Shown piece after piece: positions 44,897 to 55,213 of a stretch of DNA of 64,000 nucleotides. The stretch is from Chlorella sp. KRBP (taxonomy: Eukaryota > Chlorophyta > Trebouxiophyceae > Chlorellales > Chlorellaceae): contig QAXK01001551.1 in the NCBI GenBank assembly GCA_004335735.1, positions 1-64,000 on the forward strand. The letters run 5' to 3'. The translations under genes and the position numbers were made by a program. Every line of letters starts with the position of its first letter. Within the stretch, counting starts at the first letter, position 1. The notes beneath the pieces are model-generated. The model saw nothing but the letters and a program-made list of their open reading frames with translations, was not told where the DNA came from and did no database searches.

Positions 44897-45968
44897 TCAG
44901 TGCAGGTTGAGGGAGGTGGGCAGGTCCAGCTTGACGCTGCTCCTCAGGTCCTCAGCCGTAGCCTGCTCCACCTCTGCCTGCCCGCTGCGCGCCGGACGGT
45001 TGAGCGCCCCGCTGTCCAGGTGCGACCACCAGTGAGGCTCGGCATGGTTGGGGTGTGCGATGGGCCGAGAGCTGGAGGGGGATGAGGGGTGCAGGTGGGT
45101 CTCGGTGCGCCTGCTGCTCTCGATGGCCGCGCTCATGGTGTGCAGGTCAACGCTCCTCTGCGGGCAAGTTGTTGCATTGCATCAGGCCAAACAGGAGCAG
45201 GAAGGGTGAGTTGTGGTGTGGCTGCCCCGATATGCCTGTGCGCACACCCGGCCTAATCCTGTTGAGCGAGCCCTCACCCTGTTGAGCGAGCGCAGCTCCT
45301 GCCCCCAGTCCGTGGGTGCGTAGTGTGCGCCAGCGCCAGCGCCGCCCGTGCTCCTGCGGTGCTGCGGCGTGGCGGCGCGCCGCGTAGAGGACGAAGAGGA
45401 GGAGGTGAGGAGCGGGCCGGAGGTGCGAGTGAGCTCCACGGGTGGTGGGTAGGAGCCGGGGGAGATGGTGCTGGTGCGCTGCAGAGAGGGGATGGGCTGC
45501 AGGGGCATGGCCCGGGTGGAGGCGGAGGGGTTCAGGTCGCGCGGCTCAAGGCTCTGGCGCCTGCAGCATGTGGCAGCATGTGGCGTGCACGTGGGCCCAT
45601 GAGGCGGCGGCATCGCCTGCCCCCACAAGCAGCCCCCTCCCCCAAAGCGCCCACTTGAGCGTCTTGCTGCGCTCCAGCCGCGCAAAGTAGCCCTCCTGCT
45701 GTTGCGCCTGCAGCTCGTCAAACTCCTGGAGCTCTGCACGCGGGCGGGCGGGCAGGTGCACACGCGCACGGCGCTCGGTCGGTGTCGGCGCCGCAGACGC
45801 TTGTTCGTGCATCACCCCATCCTCACCTCTGGGAGGCACGCCAGGCTGCGTCTGATCCCATCCCTGCGTTTTCAGCAGCAGCAGCAGCGCGCGCAGATGA
45901 GGGGCTGCCTGCAGAGCAATCGTCCCACGGTCGCCCTCCGTGGCACGCACCGGCACGAGTGCGCCCAT
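44897..45968 (-). CDS. Unknown Ser/Thr/Arg-rich protein (254 aa)
   Basis: Four exons fit in phase: 45968-45827, 45733-45655, 45560-45278 and 45157-44897. The only ordered-looking part is a short helix, ELQEFDELQAQQQEGYFARL, then ERSKTLKRQSLEPRD. The rest is low-complexity Ser/Thr/Pro/Arg (LLTSSSSSSTRR, HRRSTGGAGAGAHYAPTDWG), then EPHWWSHLDSG and the end VKLDLPTSLNLH. No signal peptide, membrane segment or known domain is visible. The region around the exon 3 donor is duplicated (gctcgctcaacag twice), offering two nearby decoy sites. The start is the first ATG in frame. It is divergent from the arrestin-like gene at 46241. Function unknown. Confidence 0.6.
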
Positions 45969-46240
45969 GGCCTGCCTGCGCTTGGTGTCAGGGGCTCCCA
46001 CGCGCCCAGGTGCCGAGCCTCCGCGTTGCGCGCTGCCTGCGACGCGAGCGATGATCGGCTGACGAGGCTGAGGAGGGGGGAGAGCTTCGAGATGGGCGCG
46101 GTGGGTTGCGATGATGATTAAGGCGAAAGCGTGTGCGTGCGCGCTCTCCTCCCTCTCCTCCTCTCCCGATCCCCATGCAGGTCTTGACTTTTCTCGAGAA
46201 CACCATCGCGCGCTCCAGCCCCTTCACAACGCGAGCCACC
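45969..46240. promoter_or_regulatory. Shared divergent upstream region, Ser-rich gene and first arrestin gene
   Basis: 272 bases separate the two start codons on opposite strands. It is inferred from geometry to hold both promoters. A ctcctccctctcctcctctc pyrimidine tract at about 46147-46166 lies upstream of the arrestin ATG. Confidence 0.4.
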
Positions 46241-49200
46241 ATGGGCAACAGCTTCTCCAACGGCAACGCGATCTTCATCCAGGTCGATCGACCTTACTGT
46301 GAGCAAATCGTCAGGACGAATCTCAGGACGAACTGCTGCAGCAGGCCAGAACGCACGGGCTCAAGCCATCACCTGGTGCTTGCCATCAACTTGCAGACTC
46401 CCCTGGCGACACGGTGCACGGCTATGTCGCCGTGAACGTAGTGACGCCGTTCCAAGCCAACGCGCTCGTGCTCAAGGTGAGGCATGCGCTGGGCGCGATG
46501 CCAGGGGCCCCTGCTGCAGCTCCAGGACGGCTCATGCGCTTGATGGAGTGCAGGGAGGTGGCACGCACGCATGCACCTGAGTGGCAGGTGCTTGAGGGAC
46601 GATGGATTGCGAATGCTCAGGTCGCTTGCAGTGCCTTTGTCAAGGTCCCGTCATGTCAATGAGGCTGCTGGTGAGCTCCCGTGCAGGTTGAGGCGAGCGA
46701 GGCCACCTCATGGGAGGAGAGGGAGGAGAACAAGACGTATGATAACGACAAGGAGGAGTGGAACAGCGAGCTGCTGACCAGGAATTGGTCGGGGGAGAGG
46801 TGCGCGATTGTGCCTTGCCTTTGCGCTTCTGCCAAGCTCGTGCGTTGTATTTGGGGGGCAAGGCTGTGGCGGGTGCCTCCTGCCACGCTCGTGCGGCGGT
46901 TGGGGGGCGATGCTGTGCCGGTGGCCGCCAAGGTGGTGCTGCCTGGGTCCCTCTGTCCCTGTCCCCGCACCTGCAGGGACCTTTCTAATGTCCCTGTCCC
47001 CGCACCTGCAGGGACCTGTTCAAGATCAAGGTGCCTCTGGCCACGTACCCACAGCAGCTCAAGCCGGGGCAGTACCAGTACGGCTTCAGCTTCGTGCTGC
47101 CCGTGAGCGCCTTTGTGTACGCTGGGGCACCGCTAAGGCTGGGCAGGTCGCGCACTGCACATTCGTGTGCCTGCTGCCTCACCGCTGCATCGGTCACTGC
47201 ACCTCACACATCGACTCTGATGTGGCTGCTGGTTGCATGCATGTGGGTGCAGGCTGGTCTGCCAGGCTCCTTTGAGTACGAGGGCAACGGCAGGGCCTAC
47301 TGGTGAGCAGGCAGCGCACGTACGCACATGCTTAACAGCCAGGCCAGCATTCAGCCAGTCAGCGGCGCAAGCAGGCCTGCAACGCGCTGGCTGTTGGCCA
47401 CTCAGAGTCACCCAAGTGCCGTGCTGCCGTTGCAGGCGGGGCAATGAGGTGCAGTACCTCAAGGCCCACATCCAGTACAAGGTGCGTCTTCATGGGTCTC
47501 GTGCTGCCAGTCAGCAGCAAGTGCACCATCTCGGATGGGACAGCGTGGACAGCACCCAGAGCCATCCTTGCTTTTCTTGGGTGATCACTCCCCGACGGTA
47601 CTGACTCACTGATGCACTGGTGCACTGATGCACACTGACGCACGCACCGAGACGCTCTCACTGCTGCGCCCATCATGGCCTGCATGCCCCCAGGTGGAGG
47701 CTGAGGCTGAGGTGCCAGGCATGCTCCACAGCAACCTGCGCGGCAAGCAGAACCTGGTGGTGCACGAGCGCGTGCCCCGCCCGCCCTCCCAGGTGGTGGT
47801 GGAGGACAGGCAGAGCGTCAGCGCCTGCTGCTGCTGCGGCCAGGTGCGCGGGCATCACATGGACGCGGGCGGGCGCCCTGGCTTCATGGTTTGGGGGATG
47901 CAGCAGGACGGCAGGATCACGTGTTGAAGCGCTGGCCCCTGAGCGACGTGTGGGTAGTTTGGTGGCGCGTTGTGCGGCCCACAGGGCCAGCAGGGGCACC
48001 CCCAGGAAAGGGAGCAGGCGTGCAGCAAGTGGGCACGTAGCGTCAACTGCTGGGCTGACACCTGAACGCCCGTGCATGCGTGTGTGTGTGTGCGCAGGGC
48101 CAGGTGTGGATGACGGCGCACGTGGAGAAGGACGTGTATTTCCCAGGCGAGCCCGTCAACGCGCTGCTGCAGGTGAAGCCCTGCTCTGCTCATGCCTTCC
48201 GTCACGTTTGGAGCACTCGTGCGCTTTCGAGCTGGGTCGTTGTCCAGGGTAGGGCAGGGCCTACCTTGGCAAGTGAGCAGGACATGTCGTTCAGGGCAAA
48301 GACCATGTGCATGCAGGCGCTGAGCTAGCCTAGCCTGCCACAGGTGGTTGCTCAGTGGGTGGTGGCATGGATGCTTGCGAGCCCTGCGATTGCCACACAC
48401 GGCGATCGCGCAGCGCACGGCATGTTAAACAGTGCAGCCACCCACCCACGAGCACACGTTTACAGCCACTTCACCCGCCCACCCACGCGCTGTCCCTCCT
48501 CACCCTTGGGCCGCTGACGGTTGGCGTCGCAATTGATGTACTCGAGCATTTGTCTCAAGAAGGCCTAGGTGTGCGGGGTGCGGAACAGGCCCGCTGCCTG
48601 GCGCGCATTGACAACGCGCGCACAGCTGGATGGCGTCAGGAAAACCTGGCTCGCTCCCAACCACGTGGCGGGCCACCTGGTCCGCCAGCTGCGGCTGCAG
48701 GCTCAGCACGCCCGCCACGTGCTGGTGGCCCGCCACGTGCTGGTGGTGCTCAAGGTTTTCATGACGCTCACAGCTGGGTGTGCGTCGTCAACGCGCGTCA
48801 GGCAAAGGGCATGTTCGGCACCCCGCACACCTAGGCCTTCATCAGACAGATGCGAAAGTACCAACAGCGACGCCGACCGCCAGCGGCCCAAGGGTGGGGA
48901 GGGACAGCGCGTGGGTGGGCGGGTGGGGTGGCTGCTCTGCTCCATGCGGAGAGAGAGAGAGAGGAAGAGAGCAGAGAGAGAGAGAGAGAGAGCGCCCTGC
49001 GTGTGTGTTGCGCCGCGTGCAGGTGACGAACGAGAGCAGTGCTGACTTCCACAACGTGAGCCTTGAGCTGCACCGGCTCATCAGCATGAACAGCAGTGGT
49101 GCTGGGCTGTACGAGGTGGACGAGGTGCTGGTGGAGGCATCACAACCAGGTGAGCCTTGCTGTTTGACTGCTGCTGCTCTTGGTCTGTTGCCACATCCGC

Positions 49201-49969
49201 TGCCTTGTCAGGCGCCGGCCAGCGAAGATCACGCACACTGAACCGTGGAGAGGAGCATGTCCTGGGGCTTGGGTGCTGGTTGACTCGCACCGGGCAAGGC
49301 TGCCAGCACTTAAGCTCAGCGCACACATAACCTACCTACATGGTGCAGGCGTCAAGCCCGGCGACAAGGCCACGGGCGAGGGCACCCGGCGCCTGTCCCT
49401 GCCCCTGCCCGCCGACCTGCAGTCCACGGCGCTGGGCGCCCTGGTGCGGTGCGAGTACCAGCTCCACATCAAGCTCAAGGTGCGACCTGCATGCCTTGCC
49501 GCACTAGGGCACGATAACCGCTACAAAACATGGTCAGTGCACGCGGCTGGACCGTCTCCAACCTGTGCCCACCCCAGTCGTGCTGCCCTGCCGCCCTTGC
49601 CTTCGTCAGGGTGGGTCCTTCACCAGTGAGCCCACCGTCAAGCTCCCCATCGCCATCTACAGCGCCGTGCCCGCCTACACTGGCTACGCCCAGCCGCCCC
49701 CCTTCTGGAACCCAGAGGTGAGCGCGCCCGCACTTGGGGTTAACGTCTATCCTGCGCTAGTGGACATGCGTATGCACACTAGACCACTGCGGTGCCCATA
49801 CGTATGTGCCCACACTGCTTTGCTGTGCCCTTGCACACAGGTGTCGGTGCCGCCGGTCCAGGTCGAGCTGCCCTCGGCGCCCCCGATGCCGCCCTCTGGC
49901 CAGGTCATGGCGGCGGGCACCAGCGGCTACCAGCCACCGCAGCCCACCTACAGCGGGCCCCCAAAGTGA
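46241..49969 (+). CDS. Arrestin-domain protein, copy 1 (possibly N-myristoylated)
   Basis: Alpha-arrestin-like adaptor family, which links membrane cargo to trafficking or ubiquitin machinery. Twelve exons give about 385 residues: 46241-46298, 46397-46476, 46687-46799, 47012-47102, 47252-47302, 47437-47480, 47693-47842, 48099-48172, 49023-49149, 49349-49480, 49610-49717 and 49841-49969. The N-terminal arrestin fold starts AIFIQVDRPYYSPGDTVHGY. The inter-domain part is FVLPAGLPGSFEYEGNG then VQYLKAHIQYKVEAE. A Cys cluster (SACCCCGQ) precedes the second fold (VEKDVYFPGEPVNALLQVTN). The C-terminus is Pro-rich (PPQPTYSGPPK) with no exact PPxY. The start MGNSFS matches an N-myristoylation signal (Gly2, Ser6). 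Intron 3 ends in a duplicated acceptor, and intron 8 holds a foldback element. Confidence 0.85.
46956..47016 (+). repeat. Direct duplication of the intron 3 3' splice region (arrestin copy 1)
   Basis: The string gtccctgtccccgcacctgc, followed by agggacct, occurs twice with 35-base spacing, ending in CAG at 46974-46976 and 47009-47011. Only the second acceptor keeps the reading frame (G GAC CTG TTC); use of the first shifts it. Confidence 0.85.
48463..48934. mobile_element. Foldback (long inverted repeat) sequence in arrestin intron 8
   Basis: Two arms of about 220 bases are reverse complements with roughly 85 percent identity by eye, centred near 48699. The outer ends share cagccac..cacccgcccaccc, and inner matches include aaggcctaggtgtgcggggt. 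The centre holds an 18-base tandem duplication (cccgccacgtgctggtgg). Read outward from the centre, both arms encode related peptides (VVNARQAAGLFRTPHT and VVNARQAKGMFGTPHT) followed by a stop, so the arms look like a captured coding fragment. It could be a MITE-like foldback element or a small-RNA precursor. No clear target-site duplication is seen. Confidence 0.7.
48946..48995. repeat. GA/AG microsatellite in arrestin intron 8
   Basis: Interrupted gagaga runs lie just right of the foldback element and before the exon 9 acceptor. Simple repeat; no function inferred. Confidence 0.8.
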
Positions 49970-50156
49970 TTTGCTTCGAGTTTACGTGGTGGAGTGGTGC
50001 ATATGGGTGACTGGCTAAACCGTGGCACACACCGTGAGCGCACAGACATTGCAACACGCGACGCAACATCACACGAGCACACACTCAGAAGAAGCATTCG
50101 CGCGACGCGCCGCCCCCGACACCGACACCGAAAGACAACCCTTTTGTAGACGGAGG

Positions 50157-52615
50157 ATGCGGGCCCCGCCAATCACGGCGCTGGTGCACCTGGACAACCC
50201 GAACTGTGCGCGGTGCCAATGGAGGTCCTGGGAGGGGGGAGCGGGCTGTGCAGCGGTGTCGGAGCTCGAGCGGCTCTCCTTCACTTGACGCTCTGAGAGC
50301 GCTGCACACGCAGCAAGTCCTCACAATCGCCATACGACACCTTGCTCAGTATCGGCGCTCCTTTGCTGCAATGCACAGGCCGGCCAGGGGAGGCTGTGAC
50401 GGGCGAGGTGCTGCTGAGCGTGGCGGCCGAGCTGCACATTGACAAAATCCTCATCAAGGTGAGCCAGTGTGGAGGCCAGTGTTGCCAGTGCGGGCAAGTG
50501 AAGCACTTGCCCGCAGGGCGGGAGGTCTGGGTCCCGCGCACGCGCCGGGCGCCACGCTGGCACCATGACACCCTGACGCCTTGACGCCTCACGCACACAC
50601 CTCTGCAGGCCGTAGGCTACGAGCAGACGTCGTGGCGCAACCCGCATACCAAGCACACGAGCTGGGAGAAGCACCGGCGCGAGCTGTTCACCGCCGTGGC
50701 ATGCCCAGACGCCTTTGCCCAGCCGTGTGTGGTGGCGGCGGGCACGCAGCTGCAGCTGCCCTTCACCTTCACGCTGCCGGGAGGGCTACCTGGCTCGTTC
50801 GAGTTTGCAGAGGATGGTCACAAGCACATTCGCGCCAAGATTCGGTATGAGTATGCGCCACCTGGCAGCGCCGGGGCACCACAAAGATTAGGCAATAGGC
50901 ACCTCGCCCACTTCCTGGCCTTGCCCTGCATGTTACCCGCCCCCTCCCACTCCGCAGGTACAAGGTGGTGGTGCAGGTGCTCCACCAGGGCAACGAGGGC
51001 CCCTGTCGCGCCAAGTCGTACCTGCGCGTGAACGAGCCCCTGGTGGCTGGTGCTGCCCGCGTGGCGGTCGAGGACACCCTGGACCTGCAGGCGTGGTGCC
51101 TGTACTGGGTGAGCATGGTGCACAATGGACGCAAGCGCGTGCACTTGTTGGTGCAGCTAGCCAGCACCTGCAAGTTGACGCCCCGCGTGATGCAGCCAGG
51201 TCTCACCTGCAGCCAAAGGTGCCGCTGCGGTGCCATTGCTGATGCTGCAGGGTAGTGTGCATCTAAAGGCCAACCTGGAGCAGGAGTGCCACGTGCCGGG
51301 GGACGAGGTGGTGGTGCGCCTGGAGGTAAGGTGCCCTGCCAGCTTGCTCCCTAACAGTGAAGCACTGCTGCCTTGGTCGCCGAGGCTGGTCGCCCCACTT
51401 GCAAGCTACACACGCACACACTAGGTGCCAAACACTAGGTGCTCCCGGCCACCTGGTTCCCCCGCGTGAGCACCCTCCTCGGAATGCGCCTCTGGCAGCC
51501 AGCCGTAAGGGCACAGCAGCAGCAAGGGCACAGCAGCACAGGCGGCAAGGTGTGGCTGCCGCTGACCCAAGCCCCATCACACGTGTGTGTGTGTGCGCAG
51601 GTTGACAACAGTGAGTCAGGCGTGTCGTTCGGTGGGGCGTCCCTGGCTCTGAGGCGCGCCGTGCAGCTGTGTGCGGGCGAGCGCGTGCACCACCAGGCGC
51701 ACCAGGTGCTGGCACACGCCGACACACCCAACGGTGCGCGGCTCGGTGCTTGATTGATGCAGGGAGGTGATCAGCTGGCAGCCAGGTGCTGCGTCCCAAG
51801 CTGCGCCAACCAACAACATGCTGCCACCTGCTCCTGTGCTGTGTGCAGGCGAGGTCAAGGCGCGCGCGCAGGCCGTGGGCGAGGACGCCCTCACGCTGCG
51901 GCTGAGGCTGCCAGACAGCGTGCAGCCCACAGCGCTGGGGGAGCTTGCGCACAGCGAGTTCTCACTGCTGGTCAAGCTCAAGGTGACTGTGGGAACCTCT
52001 TTGGCTGCCCTGGAAAGCAGTGGATACTGTTTATGATGGCGCAGACTGCAAGGGTTCTGAGCAAGTGCTGCTGTCAAAGTGCTTGGTACGTTGCCGCAGG
52101 CGACGGGCGTGATGCAGGCCCCCAGCCTGGAGCTGCCCCTCGTCATCTTCCAGGTCAGCGTCTGTGTGTGTGTGCCACTTGCATATCAGGGCACCCCGCC
52201 GCCGCGTCTAGGCACCAAGGATCAGCAGCGAGACACGCGTGCCAGTGCATGTGAATATGCGGCTTTCCCACAAGGCTGCGTCCCCAATGGTAGGTTGGGG
52301 CTGCCTGCGGCTGACGCTGCACCACCGCATGCTTCTTGCTCCCTTGCGCAGTCGCAAGAGCACCTGTCAGCTCACCAGCACGTGCCTGCTGGCTGGGACA
52401 AGGCGGTGAGTGGGCCAGCGGGCGGATCAATGAGGCGGAGAACAAGAGGTGTGCCTGTGTGCGCTCTCAGCCTGCTGAGCAGCAGCAGTGCCACCACCAC
52501 CTTGGCCTGCAATTGCACTTGCCTGCAGGTGGTGGCGCCCGTCACGACGCTCAAGGTGCCGCCCATCGTCGCCCAGCTGTCAGCGGGGTCCTTTCAGGCG
52601 CAGAAACTAAACTAG
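50157..52615 (+). CDS. Arrestin-domain protein, copy 2
   Basis: Tandem paralogue of the gene at 46241. Ten exons give about 350 residues: 50157-50205, 50379-50458, ~50610-50843, 50959-51108, 51252-51326, 51601-51734, 51849-51981, 52100-52153, ~52351-52405 and 52530-52615. It opens TALVHLDNPNCRPGEAVTGE (the N-terminal arrestin strand pair). It continues CVVAAGTQLQLPFTFTLPGG and LPGSFEFAEDGHKHIRAKIR. The second fold is VHLKANLEQECHVPGDEVVV, then LRLPDSVQPTALGELAHSEF. It ends KVPPIVAQLSAGSFQAQKLN. The first intron sits at the same place and phase as in copy 1, right after the P-[YN]-[YC] residue. Unlike copy 1 it begins MRAP, lacks the myristoylation signal and has no CCCC cluster. The gap to copy 1 is 187 bases. 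Confidence 0.83.
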
Positions 52616-53290
52616 CAAAGTGCTATTGGATGCGCGCTATAAGCTTTCCCTTGCGGCAACGTATGTAGATGCTTCTTTCTTCCTCGCGGCAACATGCCCA
52701 TGCGAATGTGCACACAGACTGGCTGAGCTCATAGCTCTATGGTACGTCACTAGCGGACGAGATGATGATTCATGTCCCGGCACCCACGCTGCTGGAGGAG
52801 AGCAGCCTGGTTGTGAGTGTTGTTGATGAATGTGCAGGATGAAGTGTCAGGCACCTTTGGGTTGTTGGGCAATAATGATTCGGTGCGGTGACGTCTGCGG
52901 TGACGTGGCTCCCTTGTCTTGCTCTCACGGTATTGGGAGAATGCTTGCCGTTGTGAAGCCGTTGTTGTGAAGCCCTTTCTTGAGTCAATGAATGCAACCT
53001 GGCCACTCGGGACCCGGCTCTGACTGGGCGGACGCGAGTGTGGTGCTGCCGGGACCGCTCGCCCACTCGCAACTCGCGCCATCCAGGATGAGAATGCGGA
53101 AGCAAATGCTTCCCCATGGCCGAAAACTGGTCCCTGTGGAGCACTCACACACAGAGTGATGGAGTGACTCGGCCCCCCTGCCTCCACCCGGCCACAAACG
53201 CACCTCGACACGCCGCAAAAGGCAACAGCGAAGCAACACTCGCACACACTCGCACAATTCGACGCTCAACTCCTCCTCGCGACTCACTCG
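52616..53290. other. Intergenic region, arrestin copy 2 to SDR gene
   Basis: About 675 bases without a recognised gene. It contains small tandem duplications (tgcggtgacgt twice near 52885-52904; gttgtgaagcc twice near 52952-52975). It is expected to hold the arrestin 3' UTR and the SDR promoter. Confidence 0.45.
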
Positions 53291-54554
53291 ATGGCCGTCC
53301 TCACCTCCCCCGGCTGGGCGCTGGTCACTGGCGCCAATCGCGGCATCGGCCTTGAGATTACCACACTGCTGGCACGAAAGGGCAAGCGCGTGCTGGCGGG
53401 CGTGAGGGCCCCAGCCGCAGGTGTGCGCCTCACCCCGCACCGCACGTGTGGCCCTGCCTGCACCTCACCACAGCAAGCGCAACGGCGACCATGCCGCAGC
53501 ACTAGCTTTTCTCATGCTTTCATTTGCGTTCAGCGTCGCGTCATGGTGGTGTCGCGATGCAGGTGCGGAGACGGTGGCAGCCGTGCGCAAGGCCGTGCCT
53601 GATGCAGCGGTGGAGTGGGTGGTCTTGGACACCTCCTCAACGGACTCCATCGCAGCTGCAGTCAAGGACGTGGCAGGCCGCTTTGGGCGCACCGTCGACG
53701 TCTTGGTGAGTCACCTTCCACCAGCCCCTTCGTGGCGTGCGTCGCTCGCCAGCAGGTCCATCTGGACGGTGTACACTGTGTGGGTTGCTCTAGGGATAAT
53801 GGAGCAGCAATGGTAGCACCCCTACAGGCACCTGGTTTGGAGCGCTCCACATCGCTTCCCAGCGGCTGCGCCCCAGTGGCTGCTCCCTGGGGCCGTGGTC
53901 ACCCCGCTGGCCACCCGTTTGCAAGCTATAGACACACACTCACTTTGGTTTGGGATTCGGAGGAGCGAAGCCTCCCACACTGCCCCCGCGCCCGTGCTTG
54001 CATCCCCCCATGTGCAGATCAACAACGCCGGCGTCCTCATCCCGGGCTGGGACGCGGCCGGCCTGGAGCAGACCCTGCGTGTCAACCTGGACGGCCCCGT
54101 GCAGCTGACCCGCGCGCTGGCCACGCACCTGGCCCCCCCTACCACGGGCGCGCTGGTGGTCATGGTCTCCTCTTCGTTCGGCCAGCGCCGCCACCAGGAC
54201 CCTGCTTATGTGGAGCAGCTGCTAGCCGCCGGCAGCGTGGAGGAGGTCCGCAAGGTGGCGGGAACCTGGCGTGAGAGCAAGGTGCAGGAGGCGCTCCCCT
54301 CGTCGGGGTCCTACCACCTGTCCAAGGTTGCGCTGAACCGCGCCGTGCAGCTGCTGGCCGAGGAGCAGGCGCTGGTGGAGGCGAGGGTGGCGGTGGTGGC
54401 GGCTGATCCGGGATGGTGCAGGACCGACATGGGGTCGCAGCAGGCGACCAGGTCGGCGTTGCAGGGGGCAGAGAGCGTGGTGTGGTGGGTGGAGCACTAT
54501 GAGGCACGACTGAATGGGCTGTTTTACCTGGATGGTGAGCCAATGGAGTGGTAG
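53291..54554 (+). CDS. Short-chain dehydrogenase/reductase (carbonyl reductase-like)
   Basis: NAD(P)H-dependent oxidoreductase of the classical SDR family; substrate unknown. Three exons give exactly 269 residues: 53291-53420, 53563-53705 and 54018-54554. The cofactor motif TGANRGIG begins near residue 13 (ALVTGANRGIGLEI). The structural NNAG motif is INNAGV (exon 3 start). The catalytic Ser lies in VVMVSSS, with the YxxxK pair in SYHLSKVALNRAVQLLAEE. The C-terminal ADPGWCRTDMGSQQA resembles the PGWVxTDMGG motif of carbonyl-reductase-type SDRs. No transit or signal peptide is evident, so it is probably cytosolic. An insertion around ESKVQEALPSSG precedes the active Tyr. Length is normal for the family. 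Confidence 0.9.
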
Positions 54555-55213
54555 ACTGGGGTGGGGGATGGGAGGAGGCGGGAGCAGCAGGGTGTGAAGT
54601 GCGCGGCGTGGGTGGCTGGGGTGTTGGGAGCAGGAGGGCGTGAGGAGTGTGGCACTGGGAGGGCTGCAAAGGGTGGATGCAACGAGAAAAGGAAGGAACG
54701 ACGTCGTGCTGGCGTGGCTGTGCTGCGGCACTGATCCGGACCCAGCTGCACTGACGTCATGCTGGCGCTCGCGAGGATGTGATGCGGCTCTGCTCCGCAC
54801 ACTGCAGCGTTCAGTGGCGGAGTCGTTGCTTTTACCTCATAATCCGCTGACGAGCTATGTGTTCCGCACGGTGCACACAGTTGGTGTTGTGTGCTGCGCA
54901 TGTGCGGGAACACCATCATTGATTGAAGATCACATTGGAGCCGGAGCTTGCCTTGCCTGCTGGCCTGCTTGGACGACGCATCTCCTGCCTGCCACAGACT
55001 TACTCGCGTGATGGTGTGGCCACTCGAACCGCCGAGTTGCATCACTACGCCGTGCAGAGGTGCAACACGGCGCACACCTGTTGCCAAAATACCCAGCCAG
55101 CAGGATCTGTCCGCGCGAATATGAATATATGGCCTGACCAAGCGCAATCCCAACGCGAGGCACGCTTCAGCCCCGACTCTCACACAAACAAGCACCCCAA
55201 ACACCAAGCCCTC
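54555..55213. other. Convergent intergenic region, SDR to MFS gene
   Basis: About 660 bases between two genes that converge, so both 3' UTRs are expected. I see no exon, RNA gene or repeat worth naming. Confidence 0.45.

Noticed and set aside
48569..49045. Plus-strand open frame across the arrestin intron 8 foldback
   Set aside because: It arises because both arms derive from coding-like sequence; stops and frame changes interrupt it, and it does not join the arrestin exons.
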